Source: a bacterium BMS3Abin03
Lineage (GTDB): Bacteria; Bacteroidota; Ignavibacteria; Ignavibacteriales; Ignavibacteriaceae
Assembly: GCA_022340715.1 (NCBI GenBank)
Contig: JAJDNK010000265.1
Location: 1-33,000 of the forward strand
DNA: 33,000 nt
Reading direction: 5' to 3'
The position numbers were made by a program, and so were the translations under genes. Positions 1 through 8,050 of this stretch are shown here, in pieces. Each line of letters begins with the position of its first letter. Position 1 is the stretch's first letter. The notes below the pieces were generated by a model that saw nothing but the letters and a program-made list of their open reading frames with translations, made no database searches and had not been told where the DNA came from.

Positions 1-314
1 CGGCTGCCAAGCTCATCAAGCTGCGAACTTGATCTTGTCCAGCCATACCGGCTGCCAAGTTCATCAAGCTGCGAACTTGATCTTGTCCAGCCATACCGGC
101 TGCCAAGTTCATCAAGCTGCGAACTTGATCTTGTCCAGCCATACCGGCTGCCAAGCTCATCAAGCTGCGAACTTGATCTTGTCCAGCCATACCGGCTGCC
201 AAGCTCATCAAGCTGCGAACTTGATCTTGTCCAGCCATATCGACTGCCAAGCTCATCAAGCTGCGAACTTGATCTTGTCCAGCCATACCGGCTGCCAAGT
301 TCCTCCAATTGTGA
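1..314 (-). repeat. 48-bp tandem repeat array, about 6.5 copies, continuing past the window edge
   Basis: Units begin at 1, 49, 97, 145, 193, 241 and 289, exactly 48 bp apart. They differ mainly by a C/T change (CCAAGCTC versus CCAAGTTC), plus a few changes in the unit at 241. The unit is about 54% G+C, visibly richer than its AT-rich flank. Each unit carries a near-palindrome, ATCAAG-N7-CTTGAT. Because 48 is a multiple of 3, the array adds 16 residues per copy to the minus-strand protein that contains it. Four of the six frames are open through the array, so frame choice rests on the unique sequence upstream. There are no spacers, so it is not CRISPR. Confidence 0.97.
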
Positions 315-509
315 ATTAGATCTGAAATCAACATTTATTGCATCATTCAGATATTCATCACTAAATGAGGATGAAACGTGGGTTTCAGGCACAGCTATTA
401 TATTATCTTGATTAACGCGATACCTTGTTGCTTTTTCCACATTAGCAACCTGCGCATAACAGGATAAGAATAGTCCGCCGACTAATAATGATAATATAAA
501 TAAACGCAT
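1..509 (-). CDS. Secreted protein with 16-residue tandem repeats (partial, C-terminus outside window)
   Basis: The reading frame starts at ATG 509 and stays open for 169 codons to the window edge; an in-frame TGA lies just upstream, with a GTG at 518 as alternative start. Residues 1-19 look like a Sec signal peptide (MRLFILSLLVGGLFLSCYA), with likely cleavage before Gln20. The Cys at 17 is not in a good lipobox. Residues 20-65 are unique. From about residue 66 the protein is a tandem array of GWTRSSSQLDELGSRY, with a slightly diverged first copy (SQLEELGSRY). The family is not recognised and no enzymatic motif is visible; a surface or extracellular structural role is inferred from the signal peptide and repeats. 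It lies downstream of, and co-directional with, a sigma-54 activator gene, but 308 bp away with its own possible promoter. There is no clear Shine-Dalgarno sequence. The near-identity of the DNA repeats suggests recent copy-number change. Confidence 0.8.
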   Translation of the reverse strand, partial: MRLFILSLLVGGLFLSCYAQVANVEKATRYRVNQDNIIAVPETHVSSSFSDEYLNDAINVDFRSNSQLEELGSRYGWTRSSSQLDELGSRYGWTRSSSQLDELGSRYGWTRSSSQLDELGSRYGWTRSSSQLDELGSRYGWTRSSSQLDELGSRYGWTRSSSQLDELGS

Positions 510-607
510 AGCGCCCACTCACAATTAGTTAATAATGACACTCATTAAGAACTACGCAATAACTCACCCTCTCTGGATACATGTAGCCCTTACAAGCATA
601 TTAAAAA

Positions 608-623
608 ACCAATGTTTATGCCA
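608..623 (-). promoter_or_regulatory. Possible sigma-54 (-24/-12) promoter of the repeat-protein gene
   Basis: The minus strand reads TGGCATAAACATTGGT. Against the sigma-54 consensus TGGCACG-N4-TTGC[AT] it matches TGGCA, TTG and the final T at the right spacing. The important -12 C is replaced by G. A start near 597 would leave an untranslated leader of about 88 nt. The neighbouring gene for a sigma-54 activator makes the match more interesting, but the -12 mismatch keeps confidence low. Confidence 0.3.
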
Positions 624-676
624 TCGGTATTTTCTACAAAAGTTTTGATTTTTGTTTGTTTTGGTAGGATTTGTTA

Positions 677-689
677 GGTAATAATTACC
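677..689. promoter_or_regulatory. 13-bp dyad, candidate upstream activator site
   Basis: GGTAATAATTACC is a perfect inverted repeat (6-bp arms, one central base). Its centre lies about 87 bp upstream of the start predicted by the sigma-54-like element, in the range where enhancer-binding proteins usually bind. Function is inferred from position only. Confidence 0.3.
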
Positions 690-817
690 ATTTTATACAG
701 TAATTAATGATGAATGTAAAATAAGTTTACGATTTTATCATATTTTTGATTGATATTCGTTAAATAAAATGTTTCGAAATCTTCGAATTTTTACAATATT
801 CTAATAATTTAGTGTAA

Positions 818-2197
818 TTATTCTTTTAACAGAATATCTAGTTTAGGTCTTGAAATACCTAAAAGTCTGGCACATTGTGTCTTATTTCCATTGAGTCTCT
901 TTAAGACTTCCCTCGCATAATATTTCTCAAGATTTCTTAATCGGGTAACACCATAATTAACATCCATACGAATAATATTTTTAGGTACGTCTTCATTTGC
1001 CGTAAAATCTTTACGCTCAACCTGAGTGTTCTTCAATAAATTAGAAAAATCTTTAAGTTCAAGTTTACCGCTTTCATTCAACAATACTGCTCGTTCTATT
1101 GCATTTCTTAATTCACGAACATTACCGGGCCAGGTATATCCTTTCAGAAAGTGTTGAATATCCTTATCAATTTTTTTTACTGATTTTTCGAACTGTTGAT
1201 TGAATTCTTTAATAAAACTATTTGCAAGCAAAATAATGTCATCTCCTCTGTCCTGAAGAGGAGGAATTTCTAACGATACGACATTCAACCGGTGATATAA
1301 ATCCCTTCTGAACAAATTCTTTTCTACCAAAATACTTAAATCCCTGTTTGTAGCGGAAATGATACGAGCATTTATAGGAATATCTGCTACTCCTCCAAGT
1401 CTTTTAATTACTTTTTTCTCAATTGCTCTTAACAGCTTTGTTTGAATGTTTAAACTTAAATCCCCGATTTCATCTAAGAACAAAGTACCTTTTTCAGCTA
1501 ACTCAAACAATCCGATTTTTCTAGTTCGTGCATCCGTAAATGCTCCGGCTTCATATCCGAAAAGTTCGGATTCAAGTAAATTCTCCGGGATGGCTGTACA
1601 AACAATATCTATAAAAGGGAACGAACCTGTTTTACCATTATTATGAATAGCACGGGCAAACAGTCCTTTACCTGTTCCGGTTTCCCCTGTAATAAGGACA
1701 TTTGCATTACTTTTTTCTGAAACTTTAATTGCCAGATCAATTACACGAACTAAACTTTCCGATTCGCCAATAATGGATTTTATACCCTGCCTGTTTACAC
1801 CAAAGGTACCGGTTCTGTTTGATTCTGTTATATAAGTTTTATTTGTAATAATCTCAGCAAGTAAAGAAGTGAACTTTAATACTTCATAAGGAAATACAAA
1901 AACATTATAGAATCCGAATTTTAAAAGAGACGTCACAAATAATGCATCGGCATTCCGCATTATGATAATTATCTTATTGTTGATCTGATTTTTAACAGCA
2001 ATGACTTCTCTTAACCGCGGTGATTCGATTGATTCGATTTGTAGCACTATTATATCGTTATCATCAGCAGTAAAATTTTCAGGGAAAGAATAATTAATAG
2101 GTATGCCCTTCAGTGTTAATTGTTTTAATGCAGAGGTTATGGATACCACGTCTCCCGAATCCGAAAAGACTTTAATTTTTACCTGAATATCATCCAT
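818..2197 (-). CDS. Sigma-54 activator (AAA+ / Fis HTH) with degenerate receiver-like N-terminus
   Basis: This is a bacterial enhancer-binding protein that would use ATP hydrolysis to open sigma-54 RNA polymerase promoters. Residues 1-120 resemble a response-regulator receiver fold but lack the phospho-acceptor Asp (VLQIES at 51-56, Gln at the expected place), so classical phosphorylation is unlikely. The AAA+ domain spans about 140-370: Walker A GETGTGKG (171-178), sigma-54 contact loop GAFTDA (218-223, instead of GAFTGA), Walker B TLFLDE (238-243), and arginine-rich sensor region RRDLYHRLN. A Fis-type helix-turn-helix ends the protein (about 420-459, NKTQCARLLGISRPKLD). The start ATG lies 11 bp after the kinase stop codon, so the two are probably co-transcribed. 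The kinase or its TPR region could control this protein in place of Asp phosphorylation; that is inference. Targets are unknown; the sigma-54-like site at 608-623 is a candidate. Confidence 0.93.
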   Translation of the reverse strand: MDDIQVKIKVFSDSGDVVSITSALKQLTLKGIPINYSFPENFTADDNDIIVLQIESIESPRLREVIAVKNQINNKIIIIMRNADALFVTSLLKFGFYNVFVFPYEVLKFTSLLAEIITNKTYITESNRTGTFGVNRQGIKSIIGESESLVRVIDLAIKVSEKSNANVLITGETGTGKGLFARAIHNNGKTGSFPFIDIVCTAIPENLLESELFGYEAGAFTDARTRKIGLFELAEKGTLFLDEIGDLSLNIQTKLLRAIEKKVIKRLGGVADIPINARIISATNRDLSILVEKNLFRRDLYHRLNVVSLEIPPLQDRGDDIILLANSFIKEFNQQFEKSVKKIDKDIQHFLKGYTWPGNVRELRNAIERAVLLNESGKLELKDFSNLLKNTQVERKDFTANEDVPKNIIRMDVNYGVTRLRNLEKYYAREVLKRLNGNKTQCARLLGISRPKLDILLKE

Positions 2198-2208
2198 AGG
2201 TCGGTTTC

Positions 2209-5200
2209 TTACTTTTTCTGAAAAATCTCAAGATTTTCAAGGGCAGTTCTTCTTTCCTCCTGCTGCAAATATGCTGATTTTAATTGTGTCGATTCTATGT
2301 TCTCCGCAATTAGATTTATTAAATCTCTTGCATAAATTATAAAATTCTTAGCTTTATTATGAAGCCCTCTAATAGTATATACTTCTGCAAGTGAAAGGAG
2401 CACTTTCCAGGTTAGTTCTCCAATACTTTGATCGATTAAATAATTGTAAGCCCTTTCAAAATACTCGATTGATTTAGAAGAATTACCTGAATTTGATAAC
2501 AACGATAATCTTCCCCAAAAATATTCACGAATACCTTTGTAGAAATTATTATTATCACAAACCTTAATGAAAACCGGATTTTCAAGTTCTTCTTCTGCTT
2601 GCAAAAATAATCCAGAATTTATAAGGTAATTTAATAAAATTGTACTAACAGTTACATAGATTTTAAACTCTTCCTTTTCAAGATAATAAGTCCTTACTTC
2701 AATGAATTCTTCCATAACTATACTCTGTCCGGATAATAATGAATTTATATTCTTCAATAATGCAGATTCGCAATTGTATTTCTTTTCCGCATTATGCTTT
2801 TTTAATAAATCTGATGTCTCTTCGTAAATTTCATTAAGCTTGTTATGACTACCGATTGTAAAGTATAGAAATCCTAAAAGAACATTTACTGCTACAAGCT
2901 CTTCAACATTTTGGGTTTGTTCAAAAATTGTTTTCGATCCCCGTAATGCGTTTAATGCATTTTGATATTCACAAGTTGTGAAGTAAACTTCTCCAAGGTT
3001 CGTAAGTGTAATACCCTGATTCTTTGTATTACCCAGGCTTAGAAATATTTTATGTGCTCTTAGATAAGACACTTTACTTTCTTCAAAATTTGCCTTATCA
3101 GCATAATAAATTCCATTATTCAAAAGTAGTACAGCTTCCTGTTCCAGACTGCCTATTGAAAGATTCAGATTCAGTGCGTTCTTCCAATGTAATTCGGCAT
3201 TTTTACTATCTCCCTGAAGATTATATACATTTCCAATATTTACTTCTATTGCGGCTACTTTATCTTTAAGGTCAGCTTGTTTATAATATTCGAGAGCTTT
3301 GAAAAATTCATCTCTGGATTCATCAGAATTCTGATCTATATAAATGGCGCATAATCCTAATAAATTGTGAACTCTTCCCCTGTCTTCATCGCTGACGTCT
3401 TTTCTTGATAAAATTTCCTCACCTAATTTCGCTGCTTCACTAAAATTATTAGCATCAAATTTCGCATAAGCTAATTCAACAAATAACTTACTTCTTCTGA
3501 ATTCATCCTTCACCTTGGGAATTAATGAATTTATCAATTTCATTCCTTCTTCCAGCTTCCCCGAGTTTATTAGTGAGCTGCCCTGGATTATATAAAGCTC
3601 CAAAGCTTTTTCAGAAGTTAACCCTTCTACATCAACTTTCTCAATATTATTCAGAACCGTAATGAAGTCGCTTAGATGATATAAGATTTCTATCAACTGA
3701 TATCTTACTTCATTTTTCTCCGATTCTGAAATTTTGAGTTCAAGTAAATGGTTTAAAATTGATTTCATGTAGGAAAATGCAGCTATCCCTTCTGCATTTC
3801 TTAATTCTTCTTTCCAGATAAAATATGCCGCTTCAAAATCGCTTGCTAATTCATATTGCCGTGCAAATTCACTTCGGTTTATCTCAATTCCGGAACCTGA
3901 AATAGTTTCGGCGAGTTGAGAATGAAATTCTTTTTTGTTTTCTATTAAAGAGTAAATATGTTTTTTTAATCCATCAGATGAAATTACCGGGACCGTGTTT
4001 GCCCCGCTTATAGATTGAATTATGTTATTAATTTGAAGCATAGAGAGGATATCATTTAATTCTTCCTGGTTCAGATTAAGAAGTCCTTTCAAAACCATTT
4101 GATCCGGATTTCCCTCAAAAACCGAAATCACTTTAGCCAAATTCAATTCCTTTTCATTTAAATTTGCGAGACGCATATCATAAATTGCCGTCAACGAACC
4201 TTCTATGCTTGAAAGCTTTTCAACATTTTTTTCTATTCTAACCGCAACGGGATCGAAAATTATAACATTCAAATTTATCATATCTCTTATGAAATCAATG
4301 ATATTTCCCGGAAGTAAATCAGCATAACTCAGGATCAATTCTTTAAGTTGATCCCACGGGAACAGATCATAAAACGCAATATTAAGGAACTCCGTTAATT
4401 GCTTTTCTACAAATGAACCAATAGAAATTTCTCTTAAGTTATTAATGTCTTTAGATGTATAATCAAAATCTGATGATTCGGATACTATGACTTTTATATT
4501 GTTTACCTGCAAAGCAGGAACAATTTCTTTTATCATATCACCAGTAAACGGATCGAATAAATTATAATCGTCAATAAGTAAAATGAATTTTGATTTGCCG
4601 GTAATAACTGATAAAACTGAATGTAGTTCCCCAATAAAATTTTTCTGATTTTTCTCAATAAAGGAAACAATTTGTTCTTTTTCTCTTTCGTCAAGATTTA
4701 AATAAACCTGTTTGGAATATGCTATCTTTTTTACTATTAACTTTATTAAATCAATCCCCGATATTCCCTGTGTATTACTTACAAGCACTGAGTTCGAAAA
4801 TTTCTCATATATCCTGTTGATTAGAGAACTTCTTCCGGCACCGTCAAATCCCCTTATAGTAAATACTTCACTGCTGTTTTTATCCTGGATGTAGAGACTT
4901 AGGATATTGATCAAATCATCCCTGCCACTAGATACTCTGGCCGGCATAAAATTTTGACACATTTGCGGACTTATTTCAAATCCAAGATCTGTGATAACTT
5001 CAAGAGTATTACTATACCTTTCCGAAGGAGCTTTTTGTAAAAGTTTTTTAACAATTTCTATCAATTCGTTGCTAATACCCCGGACTAACGGAAAATCAAA
5101 ATCCTGTTCAACCTGCGCTTTGTAAATTTTTAATTCATCGTCAGTATCGAAAGGCAATCTTTTGTAAATAATTTCATACAACAAAATACCAAGTGAATAA

Positions 5201-5778
5201 AGATCAACACGATGATCGTGCGGTTCCTGTTTTAGTAATTCTGGCGCTATGTATTGTGCAGTACCTTTTATCGTATGTTTCTTTTTATCAGGCAGAAATT
5301 CAGCTAATCCCAGATCAATTAATTTTATTTGAAGAGAACCACTATCATCCGAAACCAGTATATTCTCCGGTTTAAGATCATAGTAGATGTAATTGGATTG
5401 ATGAAGGTAATACAAAACAGAGCAAAGTTGTTTTAATATTTCCTTAAGTTTTGATTCATCGGATAGTAATTCATACCTGGATAATTCAACTGATTTAAAA
5501 TATTCAAGCGTAATAAAAGGTGATCCAATTTCAATAGGATCACTTTGATCTATCCTAACTGCAGTTCCAATTTCATAAGATCTGATAATACCCGGATGTT
5601 CTAATCTTTGCAGAATGAAAAACTCATCTCTGAATAAGGAAAATTCGCTTTCATCAACATTTGGCGGAAGAAACTTCACAGCAACTTCCCTATGACCGAA
5701 ATCATAATCTTTACACAAAAAGACTTTGCTTCTGCCTTTTCCGATTTCCTTTACTATCTCAAATCTTTTATTGATCAT
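2209..5778 (-). CDS. Ser/Thr protein kinase fused to P-loop ATPase and TPR repeats
   Basis: This 1189-residue signalling protein has three parts. The PknB-like kinase domain (about 7-265) has a glycine loop GKGRSK (13-18), Lys35, the catalytic loop YYDLKPEN (132-139; Tyr-Tyr instead of His-Arg, Asp134 kept), IDLG with Asp155, and APE (178-180). A STAND/AAA_16-like ATPase follows: P-loop-like GFDGAGRS (310-317, Arg where Lys is usual) and Walker B ILLIDD (399-404). The rest (about 650-1180) is helical with several tetratricopeptide-type repeats such as ITLTNLGEVYFTTCEYQNAL. No membrane segment is seen, so it should be cytoplasmic. It starts 2 bp after the permease stop codon and ends 11 bp before the sigma-54 activator, indicating one operon. 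The layout recalls kinase-ATPase-TPR regulators such as PknK-type proteins. Substrate and signal are not known. Confidence 0.92.
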   Translation of the reverse strand: MINKRFEIVKEIGKGRSKVFLCKDYDFGHREVAVKFLPPNVDESEFSLFRDEFFILQRLEHPGIIRSYEIGTAVRIDQSDPIEIGSPFITLEYFKSVELSRYELLSDESKLKEILKQLCSVLYYLHQSNYIYYDLKPENILVSDDSGSLQIKLIDLGLAEFLPDKKKHTIKGTAQYIAPELLKQEPHDHRVDLYSLGILLYEIIYKRLPFDTDDELKIYKAQVEQDFDFPLVRGISNELIEIVKKLLQKAPSERYSNTLEVITDLGFEISPQMCQNFMPARVSSGRDDLINILSLYIQDKNSSEVFTIRGFDGAGRSSLINRIYEKFSNSVLVSNTQGISGIDLIKLIVKKIAYSKQVYLNLDEREKEQIVSFIEKNQKNFIGELHSVLSVITGKSKFILLIDDYNLFDPFTGDMIKEIVPALQVNNIKVIVSESSDFDYTSKDINNLREISIGSFVEKQLTEFLNIAFYDLFPWDQLKELILSYADLLPGNIIDFIRDMINLNVIIFDPVAVRIEKNVEKLSSIEGSLTAIYDMRLANLNEKELNLAKVISVFEGNPDQMVLKGLLNLNQEELNDILSMLQINNIIQSISGANTVPVISSDGLKKHIYSLIENKKEFHSQLAETISGSGIEINRSEFARQYELASDFEAAYFIWKEELRNAEGIAAFSYMKSILNHLLELKISESEKNEVRYQLIEILYHLSDFITVLNNIEKVDVEGLTSEKALELYIIQGSSLINSGKLEEGMKLINSLIPKVKDEFRRSKLFVELAYAKFDANNFSEAAKLGEEILSRKDVSDEDRGRVHNLLGLCAIYIDQNSDESRDEFFKALEYYKQADLKDKVAAIEVNIGNVYNLQGDSKNAELHWKNALNLNLSIGSLEQEAVLLLNNGIYYADKANFEESKVSYLRAHKIFLSLGNTKNQGITLTNLGEVYFTTCEYQNALNALRGSKTIFEQTQNVEELVAVNVLLGFLYFTIGSHNKLNEIYEETSDLLKKHNAEKKYNCESALLKNINSLLSGQSIVMEEFIEVRTYYLEKEEFKIYVTVSTILLNYLINSGLFLQAEEELENPVFIKVCDNNNFYKGIREYFWGRLSLLSNSGNSSKSIEYFERAYNYLIDQSIGELTWKVLLSLAEVYTIRGLHNKAKNFIIYARDLINLIAENIESTQLKSAYLQQEERRTALENLEIFQKK

Positions 5779-5780
5779 AT

Positions 5781-7055
5781 CTAAGCAGCCGGATTAAAAA
5801 ATTTGTTTAATCTTTTTCCTAAATCGTTTACAGAAAAAATTGTTAATATTAAAATAAGTCCCGGAAAGAATATCATCCACCAAGCTTTTGTGATGTACTG
5901 CTGCCCTGATTCAATCATTGATCCCCACGAAGGATATGATCTACCTGAACCAAGACCAAGATAACTTAAAGCAGATTCTGCAAGTATTACGTTACTAAAC
6001 TGGAAAATTATATTTACAATTACCGGAACAATTATAACAGGAAGAATTTCTTTAACAAGAATACCAAATTTAGTTAATCCGAGTAAACCTGCTGAAATGA
6101 TATAATCTTTATTTTTTGCGGAGATAACTTCACTTTTTACTATTTTGAACAAGCTCATCCAGCCTGAAAATCCCAACACAAAAATTACAGATAACAATGA
6201 ATTTCCAAACATTGCAAGTATTAAAATTATCAAATAAATAACCGGGAACGCTAAGAATAAATCTGTAATCCTGCTGAAAATTATATCAATTATTCCACCT
6301 CTGAAACCAGCAATAAAACCAATCGCAAGACCTATTACTAATGAAACGAATACTGCTCCGATACCAACTAAAAGCGAAATTCTTGCTCCATATATTAATC
6401 TTGTAAAAATATCACGTCCAAATTCATCTGTCCCGAGAATAAAAGTCTTTTCTTCAATTTTAGGTTTTCCGTTCACGATTTCAATTTTGGAAAGATCAAT
6501 CTTCTTTTGCAGATCTTTTTGCATGTATAAAATCTCACTGGAAGATATTTTCACTTTGTTAGCAAAAATTATACTTTCATTAAATGGTTGTTTAATTATT
6601 TTATTTTTATAAACAAGGAAATTAGCTGATGATGAATTAATGTTTTTTTCTTCTCTTTTTAGACGTATTACTTTTACAGAACTAAATGGGGAAAGAAGCT
6701 TGGTAACTTTTAAATCCTTTTGAAAGTCGGGATTTTCGTTGGTTATCAACGGAGCAAAGCAAAAAGCAAGAAAAAGAATAATTAGAACAAAGGCTGGAAA
6801 GTTTATTGAACTTTTCAACCAAACTAATTTTTTATGGTAAAAAAATGAGATTATTGGAATACAAACGAATAGTGTAACCGAAAGAATTGCATCTACCAAA
6901 CTGAAATCGATTAGTTGAAATGCCTGATTAAAATCCGTAAATAATAAAATTATATACTTCCCGGTAAGAACTACAAGACCAAAAATTAATTCAATCTGGA
7001 AGATTAAAATCAACAGCCAAAGGAAAAGTAATATATTGCGGATTTTGATTTTCAT
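5781..7055 (-). CDS. OppC/DppC-type ABC transporter permease with extended N-terminus
   Basis: Second inner-membrane permease of a peptide-type (PepT) importer. The C-terminal half has the family pattern LGTDEFGRDIFTRLIYGAR (about 208-226), five following membrane helices, and the cytoplasmic EAA-type coupling loop (AGLLGLTKFG...EILP, about 340-360). It is 424 residues, against roughly 300 for usual OppC. The excess is two extra N-terminal hydrophobic segments (about 7-30 and 50-75) before the normal first helix (about 85-108), and a loop of about 95 residues before LGTDE. ATG 7055 abuts the upstream permease stop codon directly. It is followed after 2 bp by the kinase gene. Confidence 0.93.
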   Translation of the reverse strand: MKIKIRNILLFLWLLILIFQIELIFGLVVLTGKYIILLFTDFNQAFQLIDFSLVDAILSVTLFVCIPIISFFYHKKLVWLKSSINFPAFVLIILFLAFCFAPLITNENPDFQKDLKVTKLLSPFSSVKVIRLKREEKNINSSSANFLVYKNKIIKQPFNESIIFANKVKISSSEILYMQKDLQKKIDLSKIEIVNGKPKIEEKTFILGTDEFGRDIFTRLIYGARISLLVGIGAVFVSLVIGLAIGFIAGFRGGIIDIIFSRITDLFLAFPVIYLIILILAMFGNSLLSVIFVLGFSGWMSLFKIVKSEVISAKNKDYIISAGLLGLTKFGILVKEILPVIIVPVIVNIIFQFSNVILAESALSYLGLGSGRSYPSWGSMIESGQQYITKAWWMIFFPGLILILTIFSVNDLGKRLNKFFNPAA

Positions 7056-8042
7056 TTAATTCATTAATCCTTTTATCATTCGTTTATCCATTTTCATCTT
7101 TACTAGATCAGCAATGAAATTAGTAATTATCATCAATAAACCAGCGACAAAAGCACATCCTACAACCAAAGGGTAATCTCTTGAAAAAATAGAAGTCATC
7201 ATCAGTCTTCCCATTCCAGGCAATCCGAATATTACTTCGGTTATAAGTGTTCCGCCTAAAAGAATTCCAAGTTCAATTCCTGCGACAGAAATTAACGGAC
7301 GAACAGCATTTGGTAAAACATGCTTTTTCAGTATAGTGCTTTCACTATAACCACTGGCTCTAAGGTTTAAAATAAAATCCTGTCGATAAACTTCCTCCAG
7401 ATTATCTCTGAGATATTTGTAAAACATTGCAATGCCCGCCAAAGAAAGGGTGATTAACGGAAGTGTAAGATGAATTATATAATCCCATAATTTCCCTAGG
7501 AAAGAGAATGAATCAAAGTCCAGTGATTTTAATCCAGCAGAAGGAAACAAATCAAGCTTTGCTGAGAATATAAAAATCAGGAACACACCCAGAACGAAAG
7601 ACGGAGTTGCATAAACAACCAAAGATGATTTGGATAATAATTTATCAAGAAGACCACCGGATTTTTTTATTGATTTTAACGCAAAATAATAAGACAGAAA
7701 AATTTGTATTAAAAAACTGATAGAAGTAAAAACTAAAGTAAAAGAAAGAAATTGCCATATAACTGAAAATACCGGCATTCGGTAATCGTAAGAAACACCG
7801 AAATCTCCCCGGAAAATGTTTCCTAAAAAATTCAGATACTGTTCTGTAACAGACTGGTCTAACTTAAAGTTAGCCATAACCTGTTGTTTTAATTCAGGAC
7901 TAAAATCAGGTGAAAGAAATTTTTGTGTGGGATCGCCGGGAGAAAGTCTTACAAGGATAAACAAAAAGCTTATCAACAATAAAATAGTTACAATTGAACT
8001 AACTATTCTTTTTGTTAATGCTTTCAGAATATCTTTATTCAT
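7056..8042 (-). CDS. OppB/DppB-type ABC transporter permease
   Basis: First inner-membrane permease of the peptide-type importer, 328 residues, normal family length. It opens with a membrane helix (IVSSIVTILLLISFLFILVR) followed by LSPGDP, typical of OppB. It carries the coupling-loop pattern RASGYSESTILKKHVLPNA and then GIELGILLGGTLITEVIF near residues 228-270. About six membrane helices are predicted by eye. ATG 8042 has a good Shine-Dalgarno (GGGGAAG) and lies 8 bp after the binding-protein stop codon. Substrate specificity cannot be read from the sequence; peptides are the default, nickel or other small ligands remain possible. Confidence 0.95.
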   Translation of the reverse strand: MNKDILKALTKRIVSSIVTILLLISFLFILVRLSPGDPTQKFLSPDFSPELKQQVMANFKLDQSVTEQYLNFLGNIFRGDFGVSYDYRMPVFSVIWQFLSFTLVFTSISFLIQIFLSYYFALKSIKKSGGLLDKLLSKSSLVVYATPSFVLGVFLIFIFSAKLDLFPSAGLKSLDFDSFSFLGKLWDYIIHLTLPLITLSLAGIAMFYKYLRDNLEEVYRQDFILNLRASGYSESTILKKHVLPNAVRPLISVAGIELGILLGGTLITEVIFGLPGMGRLMMTSIFSRDYPLVVGCAFVAGLLMIITNFIADLVKMKMDKRMIKGLMN

Positions 8043-8050
8043 TTCTTCCC

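Larger units (their letters stand above)
510..817. other. 308-bp intergenic region between the sigma-54 activator gene and the repeat-protein gene
   Basis: No convincing gene is seen on either strand. The region holds a sigma-54-like element (608-623, minus), a perfect 13-bp dyad (677-689), and a short hairpin of two TTCGAA palindromes (773-778 and 782-787) about 30 bp past the activator's stop codon. The hairpin is followed by T-rich sequence on either strand and might be a weak terminator. No TAnnTTTG element was found on the minus strand, unlike the tpiA and 29588 promoters. Confidence 0.6.

Noticed and set aside
1..314. CRISPR-like array
   Set aside because: The 48-bp units are contiguous without spacers and lie in a coding frame.
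29..319. Plus-strand open frame of 96 codons made of repeats (LILSSHTGCQ...)
   Set aside because: It is antisense to the minus-strand secreted repeat protein. It starts inside the array, has no signal peptide or ribosome site, and is open only because the 48-bp unit lacks stops in that frame.
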